DNA of 64,000 nucleotides from Tomocerus qinae (GCA_020055645.1 CM034549.1:29471930-29535929), one strand, 5' to 3'. Numbered from the stretch's first letter, positions 47,889 through 59,674 are shown. The notes: generated by a model from the sequence alone, not told the origin. Translations and numbers: made by a program.

Positions 47889-50665
47889 GCATTTGGCAGT
47901 GTGCATGAATCAAGATGAAAATCAAAGACAGTTCCTCCAATGCCAATTGTCAGCTCGTCAGTATATTAAAGATAAACTTGCTCCACTCTCTTTTATACTT
48001 TTGGTCATAGCCAAAGAGCTTAATTCCTTCCATTCTCCTCTCTAATGACGAATTTCTATCAACCGTAATACATCATAAAGGACCCCATTTCTACATAGAA
48101 ACTATCTACCCACTCGTATCTACTGTTTTATTGCTGTAGTTATTGAAATTGTTAATTATATGTATACTACCTTATACTACTTAATAGGCATCTGACAAAC
48201 ACTCAGCCAGACCCAATTTCATTACCCAACTCCTAAATTTATTCCTAATAAAATTTGAATACGAAAAGCGAGAAACACTAAATGTCTGCTTTCCATGTAA
48301 TTAATATTGTCTGTCCTGCCTGAAATGATGACATTGGCTGTTTGAACAGAAAAGGATATAGCCATATGCAAAATTGCAATAAAACTCTATGCACTTAAAT
48401 AAGTAAACATATAGTGAGGGGATAGAAATAAACCATTGTGTTCTGCACACACGATAATTTCTTCGAGGCTGATGTGTAAAACTGTCAACAAATATAAAAC
48501 TACACACCCCAACTTCTTTCCTTCTAACCAATCTACTTCATGGGAAAACAAACTTTCTCGACATCTACTACGATAGACACCCATTTATGTTCTTTGACTA
48601 ATAAAATATTTTGCTTATAAATGTATTTATTGCGACCATTTCCTTTTCTTACTTACACATCTCCTACCTCGAAGTACATTAACCAAACTTTCATCTCATG
48701 TACATGCAAACTATCACTAGAGATCATCTCACAGGAACAGAACAAATAATATTTCTACTTCTCAGAACGACATACAATGAATCTACAATTAGATAGCGCA
48801 CAAGTGGACTCAGTCCCAGGGCAAAGTGCATGCATCAACTTTTTATGATTCAATCATCCTTAGTCCTGACTTCCTGAGCGAATTTTCTACCTAAATAAAA
48901 TCGCGTCTATAATATTATATTTGTGTTTGGTCAGAATTTTATTAGTCGCCATCGCCTTCATTTTAATTTTAATAGTAAAATTAGATCATATGAATATTAA
49001 CTTCTTGTACTGCATCTAATAGTATTACCCTATTCAGTGATTGAAAATCAATAGACCACCCACCAAGCTAATTGGGTGGCCTATTCTTCAGTCACGATTC
49101 CTTCACAGCTCACTGCTTCGCCAGTCACGAACAAAAAACCAATTAACAGGATTAACAATGAACTGGAAAACTTATCTACATAGGATAATACATTGAAATA
49201 TTTACCGATGACAAAATATTTAGAATTTATGCTACTGAAGTATCACTACGAACACGAACTTAACTTTGGAATTTCAAGCATCCGATCCATGTCCATAGTT
49301 TTAGCTTGCACCAACATACTTGAAAGTGCATTAACTCTGAACATGTACTATGCTATAGGGTAGATAGACTTTAGATTACTATTTATTTATTATTATAAGA
49401 ATGTATGTGATAGTTTTGGTTTGGGTTAATTTTAAATTTCTGACAATTGAAACTTTCAAAGAATATTTAATTTTAAGGAATTTATTTAGGATGGCGCAGG
49501 CCAAGTATACTGAACGGGTTGATAGAAGGAGACTGTAACATAGATTTGGCATGGGACATGTTCAATATTAAGAAAAGCAAAGTATGCAAAACAAAAAGTT
49601 CTTGAGAAACGAAGAGTTGGATGGTTAATAGTAAGGATAGTAAGGCGTAGGTTGTCGCCTACAGAGTATTGTATGAAAGAGCATAACAGTAGTTAAGTAG
49701 TTCATATAGGGAGAGAATGAAACAAGAGAAGAAAAGAGGCTGTTTAAGAATACTGGAGAAATGAGAATAATTTCACGGAATATTTCACGAGATAATTGAA
49801 TAAATTTTTGCAAGAGGAAGTAATAAAGGAAATTGAGTGGAGAGATACTGGATGGTAAGGAAGGCCTGTCCAGACTAGTCAAATCAAATGAAACTCCCTA
49901 CCTACCAACCACCTAAGATTACATTTAGTATCTCCCATTGTCATATGGCACACCATTAATACTTAGCCCTATAGTTTTATAGTAGAGAATGAGAGTGGTA
50001 TGTGAACTGAATCTGTCTCTCGTGTAATATGGACCATGCATATCAGACATACTATCTCTAGGATTTCAGAAAGAAATAAGTTGTACTATGAAATAAGTAG
50101 GAGGAAGAATAAATCCAACTAGACGACTGACTGAGAAAAGTAAGACAGTTACTCACATAAAACTTAACTTTGCAATGGAGTCTTGCTAAGTAAATGTACT
50201 TAAGTCACTCTACCATCTACACTCTATTATATTGCATCTTATAATATATAGCAGTGCATTCTGCATATGAGGCAATATTGAACCGCTAATAGACATTGTA
50301 GTAAAGGCCGTTAGAATTCTCTATATAGAGAAAAGCTTTCAGTCCTTTTTATTAAGTACTGGCTACTTTACCATGCACTTTCCCTACTACTGCTCTCTCT
50401 GCTTCATACCTACCTACAAGGTTTTTTTATAAATAGTGTCTACAAGAGCCGGGCACTAAATTGTGTGTACTTTGATTCTTTGCTTAAAAGATTGAAACAT
50501 TTTCCATTTTAACTGTATACAGAGAACTTGAACTTTTACTTGGTAAGAAAAGCAAATATATAAAAATGTTCTTTAAATAGACTTACGGAAGAAATATAGG
50601 AACTCATTACCGTTAGTATGTACATTTTCGATTAGAAATGACGCTGACAATAAAATTCTGCCTAC
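47889..50665. other. Probable intron 1, proximal part
   Basis: AT-rich non-coding sequence. It begins with one copy of the BEL target duplication and 60 nt that read as an open, exon-like segment on the minus strand (47894-47953). A hairpin with 13-bp arms lies at 49050-49085. No gene or RNA family is recognised. Confidence 0.5.
49050..49085 (-). other. Short hairpin
   Basis: The 13-nt arms aatagaccaccca and tgggtggcctatt pair with one mismatch on the plus strand. On the minus strand the mismatch becomes a G:U wobble, so an RNA from the minus strand, the direction of the host transcript, would pair fully around a 10-nt loop. The arms are too short for a typical animal microRNA precursor. The function is unknown. 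Confidence 0.35.
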
Positions 50666-50746
50666 CTCTAGATGATCGAAGTCGGTTCCTTTGTCAACGT
50701 GCCCCTGGCCAGAAGCCACGGAGATCCGTCTGGTATTGAAATTCAT
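50666..50746 (-). CDS. Host gene exon 1, translation start (unrecognised protein)
   Basis: This coding part of a minus-strand exon is 27 codons, from an ATG in good context (gacaataATGA) to a donor CTAGAG|gtaggc at phase 0. The peptide begins MNFNTRRISVASGQG and ends DFDHLE; RRIS is a basophilic-kinase consensus. The segment is about 51% GC in AT-rich surroundings. The ATG is chosen because it is the first in this frame, and only a short in-frame extension without ATG lies upstream. Exon 2 continues in phase. The protein start looks disordered, with no signal peptide or membrane segment. I do not recognise the family; the case rests on splice signals, composition and phase agreement with two further exons. 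Confidence 0.58.
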
Positions 50747-53700
50747 TATTGTCACTTTTCTACGGGAAGGCAATTGTGATGTGAAATTCTTTCCTCTGCT
50801 TGACTGTATTTTGCCTGGGATGATTTTACGCTGATGTCCTTAAAAATTCTTGGTTTATAGTAGAGCTCTGGTGACACGATCCTGTGGTTGGATTTTCGGG
50901 TCTTTTGATTCCTTTCTTCTCGTCAGTAAAAAAGAAATGTTAAGTTTCCTGTGGAGTAGAGGATGTAGAATTCTTTCTTCCTACTCACTGTTTCCTTCTC
51001 TTTTATTCTTGCTGGTGGTGGATATTGGAGTCTTCTTTGTACATTGCACATGAACTGGAGGAATGGAGACAATGCAATCGCTCCGAATTTGTATGTATAC
51101 TTTAGAGTTGAAGAGCGGATCCAGATTCCCTCTCGTCGTTTCTAGTTTCCCTTTTAACTGGAGTTGAAGAGCAATCAATTGAGGGTAATGGAACGTAACG
51201 GAAATGTGAACGGAACGAAAGCACCGTTGATAAGATAATACAACTTCCCACTTGGGCATTTACTGGAGCGCTCCTGACTGACTGACCGAATAAAATGATT
51301 TGGAATCCGAATTTCCGATCCGTGTGTCTTTCTTTGTTTCTGTCTCACGCTATTTCTCTTGTGTCTCGGAGAAAGAAAGTGAAAGTTACTTTCACCGAAA
51401 ATGAACAATTTGCTCTGAAAGTGGGAAGTCTTCTTTTTTCATTTGCTCCGTGTTTATTCCAATGTGTGTAACCGCCGCCAACTTCCACCAAATAAAATGT
51501 CCAGACTTGTAGTATGAAAGAAAGTCTATAAAATCAATTTAAAAACTACAAAGTGCTTAGCTCCCACACGTTCCATAATATCGTTTTTTTTTCTTTTCAG
51601 AGTCTTGATATATATTGTGTTTGGGAGCACACTGGCCAGGAATTAGTTATACGCAAGAAAATTGATTTCCAGCTTTGTTCTTCCCTGCGGTTCCGTGATG
51701 TTCTCTGATGTGGTGGAAGATTCTGTTCAAGTATCAGTTTATATGCACTGTGCGATGATCCTCTTCAATGTAGAACTTGGTAGCGGTAGGCGTGTATGTT
51801 GAGTTGAACACTGAGTAAGGATAGTAGTAGTGGCTGAATAGACTCACTCCGTCTTTCCCTCGCGTAATTTATACAAAGCGAAGATCTGGTGAGTAGCTAG
51901 TCTAAGTATGTATAATATAGGAAATAAACGGAGTGGCTGGCTGTGGTACTGCACGTCAACCTGACTCACTCAGATCTCATGGCTACAATGAGTCGGGTGA
52001 AGGAGAGAAGCGAGGAGTAGTTAAGTTACTTGTCCGTGGGCTGTCGGTTGCTGTATGTGTCTACAGATACTCTTCTCAGGCATCGTTGCCCTATGGCTTG
52101 TCTTGTCGGTGGGACGCTGGGAGAAGCCAAGCCAAATGTATGCAATACAATATGGTTAAGCAAAGATCAACTGGTGGTTTTCTTCACCAGACATGAATAC
52201 ATATGCACTAGTGCCTTGCGTTGGGTGGCGGAAGAGAAAGTAGCTCCTCTGCCTACATACATAAGCTCGTACTAAGCCAATATCCACAGCTACTCCGATA
52301 CTTTCACTAATACAATACCTTTCCCCACTCTCTACCTTTCACTTATCCTACCGCGACGTTTCTTCGGGCCATGTACAATGTCAGAATAGGAACGTCCTAC
52401 TATTTTCTATCCACTTAAATTGATGCTTGCTCTTCTTTCAAAGGAAGAAAGAGAAGTAGTACTCAGGTTGATATTTGTAACAACCAGGAGTTTGTATTTT
52501 ATTTTTTATTCTTGTGTATCTAGTCAATTGAATGGAGAAAGTGAGTCAGTCTATTGTCTCCAGTACATTTAGGCTAACAACTATGAGGAACCACCTGTGC
52601 GCTTGTCTTCCCAATCCGATTTATCGACCCCGTTTCGGCGGGTGGGTTGTTCTGAAAAATAAACCTACTAGCTACAGAGCGAGGAAGAAAACATATTTCT
52701 CTGTGTCGCACATAAGACCTACCTGTTCTCTAAGTACATAAGTAGTATATCTAGTTCCATAGAAGTGGCGACATAAAGGGTGCTCCTTTTAAAAGACGAG
52801 TTTTCTTCCAAGTCACATAACTCGGTCCCCCAAAAATATATGTATTACGACTTCGTTTACATAAGAATAGTTCTCTAGACACTCTGAGATTCTATAATAT
52901 TTAACTACTACGACCTCCTATACATAAGAACCCCAATCTCGATTCTCGTCAAGTCAACCAAGACAAGATTCAACAGAGATACTATCTCTACATCACTCTT
53001 ATGTACATAAATCCCAAATAGGTGTAAATTCTACATACATACGTAAGCTTCGTAACTAAGTACATTTCTCTCTGTGTCGGGTAACCGATAGGCTTTCTCC
53101 GGAGGAAAAAGCCTATTCACTTCATACTTGAATACCATTTCCATAGTTTTCTCCTTCCCTACCTACCAAAGTAAATGCGGTTATCCGAATACGAACTTCC
53201 TCCTATCATATTTGTGCCTACTTTCACTATAACACCTAATAAGTGTAAATGTATATAGATGTGTGTTTTCTATCTGTTACACTTCTGTTTTTACTTTACA
53301 TTGTGAGTGACTTCACTTGACTACGGAAGCAGCTCGGCTGAATTTCACTTTCACCTTGATGATAGAAACACAAAGAGGATACCCTAGAAGATATCCACGT
53401 CCACGATGATAACTTTCATTACCTTCCACTCCTATACTTCTCCCACTACTGCGTCACACTCTCCTATGGATTCCTTTTTACTCCCTACTTTGTAGTCATT
53501 GTGCACAGTCCCCAAACCAGTCACACTCACTATAAACATCCGAAATATATACTTTCTAGCACAAAAGCACACAAGAGCCAAAACGTAGTAAAGACATTAC
53601 ACAACTAGCTATTGTCTCTTTTTCCTACTTAGAGTACTTTCCTAGTATCGCACTGTGTTTTCACTTCACTTACCAAAAACGACACAAATATAGACAACCA

Positions 53701-55266
53701 GAAAACAAACGAAACCTAGACGCTTCTGCTTCACAAAACACTAGAGGAGGAAGATGAAGAATATCGGCAAACACATCACCTCGCATCTTAATGCTTTGCT
53801 GTGCACCAGACAAAAAATGTTTCCTGCAGCCCAATTCGAAATGATGTTCATGTCATAACTACTTGTGTTACGTATTAGTACGCTACATAGCATAACATAG
53901 TCTAACTAATTAGTTCAGACACGGTGTAAATAAGCGGATGAACTGGTCAATCATAAAAAAGGCGAACTAACATCATCGATTCAAATAAATTATTTGCAAA
54001 AAGTTATCGATTTGTCTAGCGTAAATTATTTTTATCCACGCCACATGGAAAAATTATGCTTGTACTTTATAACTACTACAATTAGAATTAAAATAGGTAG
54101 AATAATTTGAATAAAAGTGTTAAATTTGTTAAAAGTTCATTTTTTACCATTGCCATGCTAGATATATCAGTGCAGGAAAGCCAGGTCTATGTATCCAAAC
54201 ATTTATGTGGTCACGAATCCATTAAACTCACTGAAACTCACAGTCACTTGGCCAATTAAGTAGACATTTTCAATTGTTAATGAAAACCACAGAATAAATT
54301 GAATTCGCAATTTTTCTCCAGTGTAGTGTAATCTGCTTGGACAGATTGTATTTGATTTGCACCTATAGACAGTACTTGTAGCAAAAGTTTGGATTCCAGA
54401 TTGAATTATGTCCAAGCGACTCGGTATCTGATTCGTTACATGAGTACATGGTATTTGAAGCCATGCTGATGCCTTTGGTACAAGAGAGTTGAGTATGGAT
54501 TGTAATTCAAGCTTCGTCAGTGCATTAGATAGTCTAGGGTCTAGACGTTTCGCTATTTACAATAGATAATGAAAATACGCAAGACAACAGCTTACAAATC
54601 GTGGTTATTATGGAGAAAAACATAGAAATGGACTGTGGCAGTGGATTCCACGGGATCACACGGCACAGTATGCGAAAACATTTTAGAAACTCTTGTTCAT
54701 TTTCGTGCTTTCGCTGAACTTAGAACAAAGTGTAATTTTGTTGTAGCTATCATCCTCCTTACTGGTAGTGGCAATGTATATAATGTTCGTGTCTCTCAAT
54801 TTAAGCCTAAAGTTTACGTGTAATCATATCATGTATTAAATTCCCTTGTATATATCTTGCTTTATATATCGGGGATTATTTTAGTTTATTTGATGCCCCC
54901 TCCTCTGATGCTCTTCATTATATGCTATAAATGCATATGACATGTGCCGGTGCTGGAGTGAAAGTAATATAACAAACTTCTCCTGGCATATCAACTTCTG
55001 GCTAAAGTAGTGAATATAATGTTAACTCAGTTGTTTGTTTCGTGTAAGCATTGGAATCGACCACAACTTAAAGCTATCTATTTATGGTATGTATACAGGA
55101 AGACTATTATAAGTTTCACGTAGCCACAACTATACTGTGACATTGCATTCGTTACGAATTTGGTCTGTTTATAGATTGTACTCTCTCTTTCTAGTCGTTA
55201 GCTTTCCTTCCAGCTAACTTTGATCACTCAACTGTTTCGGGAAGACTATCTCCAGCAGATCTACTA
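50747..55266. other. Upstream region of the host gene
   Basis: Adjacent to exon 1 this should hold the 5' untranslated region and promoter. The part at 50800-53800 is somewhat GC-richer. Consensus minus-strand donors at about 52718 (GAGAACAG|gtaggtc) and 53670 (CGTTTTTG|gtaagtg) could end untranslated first exons, but no acceptor, TATA box or initiator is convincing. The open frames (for example 51933-52275) have no recognisable domain. From about 53900 to the DIRS element I see only AT-rich DNA. Confidence 0.45.
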
Positions 55267-55423
55267 AATTATGTAAGAGTCTCGCCCTCTACCTCATAAT
55301 AATCTAATAAAGTAGTCTCTCCTGTAGAGGTCGTTCGTCCACTATATTTTAAAGCCCAAAAGCTAAAAAATCTTCCCAATTCCGACTATGAGCCCGCTCT
55401 ACCACTCTTTGTTTCTCATTCTT
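55267..55423 (+). repeat. Left inverted terminal repeat of DIRS
   Basis: This 157-bp arm begins AATTATGTAAGAGTCTCGCC. It is the reverse complement of 59862-60019 except for one short block (ctcta here, gaaaa-type there). The outermost 49 bp are also complementary to 59675-59723. Confidence 0.93.
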
Positions 55424-55612
55424 CTTTTAGTGGTCGTTCGATTCGCATCGAAATAAACCAAGCTGCGAGTATTATCAAAAATTTTGATAAAGTGAAATCG
55501 TTGGTAAAATACGGTAGTGGTAATAAATATATTAATCACATTGTATCACATTGAATCAATATTAAAGTTATAATATTATACTATTATATCGATATTTGAA
55601 GTTTCTAGCAAG

Positions 55613-56722
55613 ATGACTAGGTCCAGCTCATCCAGTTCTTCGGAAGACCGCAAAAGGAAAAGAAAAAAGAAAAAGCGGTCATCACGGCTGGACAAAATCG
55701 AAAACTCGTTACAAAAATTATCAAAACGTATGGAAGAACATCTGAATAAAGATTCTTCCAGGGGTCATCGATCATCTCACGTAGATAGATCACGTTCTCC
55801 TCTCGGCCGCTCAAGAAATCAACGGTCCAGTAGCAGTGAGAGTAACTCCAGTCATAAAAGTGATTCAAATAGCACCAGAAGATCAGAGCGTAAGGTCAGT
55901 AGCCCAATTGGAGCTAACGAAGGCATAGTTATAGCCGAAACATCTGACAAAAATGACGAGCAGGTCTTAATTATAGACCCGTCTGACGACGAAGCCGAAA
56001 ATTTATTGGGAGCCAACCCTTTGGCTGAGGAGAAAAAAGGTAAGGCCTTACATGAAAAAATTTCGGTTCGTTGGAATGCGATTGCTCAAAACGGAATTTC
56101 TAAGGAAGAAAGAGAAAAAATTACAAAGGACAATCCTTTACCGGTAAATGGGCAATACAATGAGCCCCTTCTAAACCCAGAATTAAATCAAGCAATTCCT
56201 TCTTACGCTCGGGACAGAGATACTAATCTACGTAAGGTTCAATCAAACCTGACTATCTCTATAACAGGTATCGGAAATATTTTAACTTCATTGTTAAATA
56301 ACAAAGAGATTGACCGTTCAAAATTAATTGAACAACTCAGCATTTCCGGAAGAAATCTGGTAAGTGCACAGCATTTCGTGTCGAAAATTAGACGCAAATC
56401 AGTTCAATCAAACATTAAGGACCCAGTGATGAAAGACGTACTCTCTGAAGTACCCTTATACCCTTTACTCTTTGGATCGGACCTTAGCGAGAAAATAAAA
56501 TCTGCTCGCAGTATCGCTAAAGTGGGAAAAGACTTAATCCAACCCACCGAGAGCCGAAAGACTTCCGTCACAACTACAAAATCAAACGACAAATATTATA
56601 GAAGTTCTACAAAATCCACAAGTGGGTCTCAGCCTTCCCGATCTTTAAACTACAAACGCCCGTTCCAAGCACCCAGCAAAAAGACGGGGGAACGGAGCGG
56701 GCAGAGAAAGTATCACCGTTGA
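55613..56722 (+). CDS. DIRS ORF1, gag-like protein
   Basis: A 369-residue frame from an ATG (gcaagATGACTAGG). The N-terminus is rich in Ser and basic residues (SSSSSSSEDRKRKRKKKKR) with RS-type repeats to about residue 95. An acidic stretch follows (about 115-130) and then a mixed region ending in a basic Ser/Lys tail. There is no zinc knuckle, as often in DIRS gag-like proteins. The likely role is RNA binding and particle or complex assembly, inferred from position and composition. Its stop overlaps the start of the RT frame by 4 bp. Confidence 0.88.
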   Translation: MTRSSSSSSSEDRKRKRKKKKRSSRLDKIENSLQKLSKRMEEHLNKDSSRGHRSSHVDRSRSPLGRSRNQRSSSSESNSSHKSDSNSTRRSERKVSSPIGANEGIVIAETSDKNDEQVLIIDPSDDEAENLLGANPLAEEKKGKALHEKISVRWNAIAQNGISKEEREKITKDNPLPVNGQYNEPLLNPELNQAIPSYARDRDTNLRKVQSNLTISITGIGNILTSLLNNKEIDRSKLIEQLSISGRNLVSAQHFVSKIRRKSVQSNIKDPVMKDVLSEVPLYPLLFGSDLSEKIKSARSIAKVGKDLIQPTESRKTSVTTTKSNDKYYRSSTKSTSGSQPSRSLNYKRPFQAPSKKTGERSGQRKYHR

Positions 56723-58605
56723 CAGCTGAGGTAAGTATTCATGCAGGAAGGCTAAAACATTTCTCAAACAAATGGAAAGAAATTGGTGCTGATCAAGTAG
56801 TAATGAGTATTATCAAGGGATATTCTATTCCTTTCAGTGCAAAACCAGTTCAGTCGAACTTACCCATTTCTCCTACACTTAGTCCCAGCGAGGAGAAAAA
56901 TATGCAGAATTCAATTAATGAATTACTAGCTAAAGGGGCAATTAAACCATGCCATCCTGAACACGACCAGTTTCTATCAAATATATTTCTTGTCCCGAAA
57001 CCTGACGGGTCTCATAGGTTCATATTTAATTTAAAAGAACTTAACACATTCGTAATCAAAGAGAAGTTTAAAATGGAAAATCATAAAACGGTTTTGCAAA
57101 TAATGCAACCAGAATGGTATTTAAACAAAATTGATTTGAAGGACGCATATTATCTCATACCGATTAGATCTAAGGACAGGAAATATCTAAGATTTATTTG
57201 GAAAAGCCAGCTATATGAATTTACATGTTTGCCATTTGGTTTGTGTTCAGCACCAAGGGTGTTCACTAAAATGATGAAGCCAGTCGTGGCTCTTATAAGA
57301 AAGATGGGAATTCTTATTGTAATATACCTAGACGATCTCTTATCGTTATCACAAAGCAAAATGAAGGCCAGAGAAACAATGAACTATATTCTAGAATTGT
57401 TTTCACGCTTAGGTTTAGTAGTGAATTATGAAAAATCTGAAATTGAACCAAGTAAATCAATACAATTTCTAGGATTCATATTCAAAACAAATGATATGAC
57501 TATAACATTACCTGAGAAGAAAAGGGAACAAATTTATAAAATGTGTGGTTCACTCTTACGAAGGAAAAAATGCACGGCATTAGAATTATCAGAGTTCATC
57601 GGTAGTTTGATAGCATCTACCCCAGCCGTACCATATGGAATGTTATATACCAAAAAGTTAGAAAGGAAGAAATTTTTAGCATTGTTACCTGATAGAAATA
57701 ACTATTCAGTCGAAATTGCATTGGATGAAGCTGTTGTTTTAGATATTAAATGGTGGATAAACAATGTCAGAACAGCTGTTGGCCCTATTCGATCTGATTC
57801 ATATCAGATAGAGATCTATTCCGACGCATCAACCACTGGATGGGGTGCGGCGTGTAACAATAAGTCTATAGGAAATTTATGGTCTGAAAAAGAAAGAAAA
57901 TTTCACATAAACTATTTGGAACTACTAGCAGCATATTATGCTCTTACGAGCTTTGCGAAGGGAATAAGAAATGCACAAATATTATTGTACATAGACAATA
58001 CAACTGCTATAAGTTACATAAACCGTATGGGTGGTGTTAGATATTCCCATTTACATGACATAACCTGTAAAATTTGGAACTTTTGTGAATGTAACAATAT
58101 TTGGATTTTTGCTACGTATATACCATCATCCAAAAACATTCTAGCAGATATGGAATCTAGAAAACTGTTTACTGAAACTGAATGGTCTTTGAGTACCAAA
58201 GGTTTTACAAAAATAGCAAAGATATTGGGAAATCCTTCTGTGGATTTATTTGCTTCCATAAGTAATGCTAAGTGTAAAAAATACATGTCGTGGAAACCAG
58301 ACCCTTTAGCATACAAAGTAAATGCTTTTACCCAGTACTGGGGCGATTTAAATTTCTATGCGTTTCCACCTTTTAATATGGTGTTACGAGTTCTTAAGAA
58401 AATTCAAACCGATAGAGCAATGGGGATCGTAGTAGCCCCATGCTGGGAAAATCAGTCGTGGTTTCCTTTGTATTTCAAGTTACTGGTTGGAGACATCGTA
58501 TTCATTAAACCTAATAAAAATAATCTAACTTTTGGCAATAGGTCGCACCCGTTAGCCAATACAATTACACTGATGGCAGGAGTCTTGTCAAGCAAGCATT
58601 TTTAA
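56719..58605 (+). CDS. DIRS ORF2, reverse transcriptase and RNase H
   Basis: A 628-residue frame. RT motifs include SHRFIFNLKELN (about 95-106), the catalytic DLKDAYY (near 139), LPFGLCSAPRVF (about 173-184) and YLDD near 203. RNase H follows with IYSDASTTGWGAA near 369 and YIDNTTA near 424. The C-terminal part (DLFAS near 510, YAFPPF near 550, APCWENQSWFP near 575) matches the conserved region found after RNase H in DIRS elements. The frame opens before any ATG (TTG at 56719), with ATG codons only downstream; how it is initiated is not visible. Its 3' end overlaps the upstream part of the recombinase frame, a known DIRS arrangement. Confidence 0.95.
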   Translation: MTAEVSIHAGRLKHFSNKWKEIGADQVVMSIIKGYSIPFSAKPVQSNLPISPTLSPSEEKNMQNSINELLAKGAIKPCHPEHDQFLSNIFLVPKPDGSHRFIFNLKELNTFVIKEKFKMENHKTVLQIMQPEWYLNKIDLKDAYYLIPIRSKDRKYLRFIWKSQLYEFTCLPFGLCSAPRVFTKMMKPVVALIRKMGILIVIYLDDLLSLSQSKMKARETMNYILELFSRLGLVVNYEKSEIEPSKSIQFLGFIFKTNDMTITLPEKKREQIYKMCGSLLRRKKCTALELSEFIGSLIASTPAVPYGMLYTKKLERKKFLALLPDRNNYSVEIALDEAVVLDIKWWINNVRTAVGPIRSDSYQIEIYSDASTTGWGAACNNKSIGNLWSEKERKFHINYLELLAAYYALTSFAKGIRNAQILLYIDNTTAISYINRMGGVRYSHLHDITCKIWNFCECNNIWIFATYIPSSKNILADMESRKLFTETEWSLSTKGFTKIAKILGNPSVDLFASISNAKCKKYMSWKPDPLAYKVNAFTQYWGDLNFYAFPPFNMVLRVLKKIQTDRAMGIVVAPCWENQSWFPLYFKLLVGDIVFIKPNKNNLTFGNRSHPLANTITLMAGVLSSKHF

Positions 58606-58613
58606 ACCGTGGA

Positions 58614-59552
58614 GTGGGCGAAGATGCTACAGATATAATCTTAAACTCACTCTCAATTTCCTCGTGGAAACAATACAACTCAACATTTAATAAGTGGATG
58701 AATTTTTGCCAAGAAGAAATTATAAATCCATTCAACGCTTCCGTACCGGAAGTAACAAAGTTTTTAGCCCTGTTGACAACCAACAATACTGGTTACAACA
58801 ATCTTAACACCGCAAGATCAGCCTTATCTCTTTTATTATTGGATATTGACGGTTATGCAGTAGGGAAGCATCCGGTAATTACTCGACTAATGAAAGGTAT
58901 TGCAAACCGGAGACCTCCAAAACCAAAATATGATTATACTTGGGACCCAACTATAGTCATTACTTTTCTCCGTAAATGGTGGCCTTTGCAAACGCTATCG
59001 TTGATTCAACTCTCAGAAAAATTAGTTACTACCCTAGCACTGATCACCGCTCACAGGATACAGACTATATCGTGCATTAAGTTAGACCATATTTCTTATC
59101 ACGATGATAGATTAGAAATATTTATTTCAGATAAAATTAAAACTAGTGCTCCTGGCAAATCACAGCCTTTGCTAATTTTACCTAAATTTAAAGATCAACC
59201 CGAATTATGTGTTGCCAATTTATTGCTGGAATACGTTTCTCGCACATCTTCAATCAGAAATAGTGAGCAATACTTATTTTTGGGAGTAACCAAACCTCAC
59301 AAGAAAGTGGGATCTCAGACATTAAGTCGTTGGGTGAAATCAGTTTTATCAAAAGCAGGGATAAGTAGTGAATTTGGCAGCCATAGTTGTCGACATGCAG
59401 CTACATCATTAGCATATAAAAAAGGTATTTCTATCGAAGAAATTCGGAAGAAAGCCGGATGGTCACAAAATTCTTCCGTTTTTGTAAATTTTTATAATTT
59501 ACCTATTGTCAATCCTTGTACTTTCGCTAATTCAATATTTAACATAGTATAA
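58614..59552 (+). CDS. DIRS ORF3, tyrosine recombinase
   Basis: A 312-residue frame with the phage-integrase fold. An N-terminal SAM-like DNA-binding part (about 10-100) is followed by the catalytic domain with Arg148 (AHRIQT), the HxxR box His257/Arg260 (SHSCRHA), GWSQ near 282-285 and the nucleophile Tyr294 (VNFYNLP). It would integrate a circular cDNA without target duplication. The start given is a GTG. The same frame is already open and protein-like upstream, overlapping ORF2, so the true N-terminus may lie before 58614. Confidence 0.95.
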   Translation: MGEDATDIILNSLSISSWKQYNSTFNKWMNFCQEEIINPFNASVPEVTKFLALLTTNNTGYNNLNTARSALSLLLLDIDGYAVGKHPVITRLMKGIANRRPPKPKYDYTWDPTIVITFLRKWWPLQTLSLIQLSEKLVTTLALITAHRIQTISCIKLDHISYHDDRLEIFISDKIKTSAPGKSQPLLILPKFKDQPELCVANLLLEYVSRTSSIRNSEQYLFLGVTKPHKKVGSQTLSRWVKSVLSKAGISSEFGSHSCRHAATSLAYKKGISIEEIRKKAGWSQNSSVFVNFYNLPIVNPCTFANSIFNIV

Positions 59553-59674
59553 CACAAACAAGGAAATCTAATTGCATAATTAATTCATGTAACATACCTA
59601 TATAATATAATAAACTATGTATCTCACATTTCACTCGCAGCAACTGTTACAGTTTTTCGTTTAGCTTTAAACAT

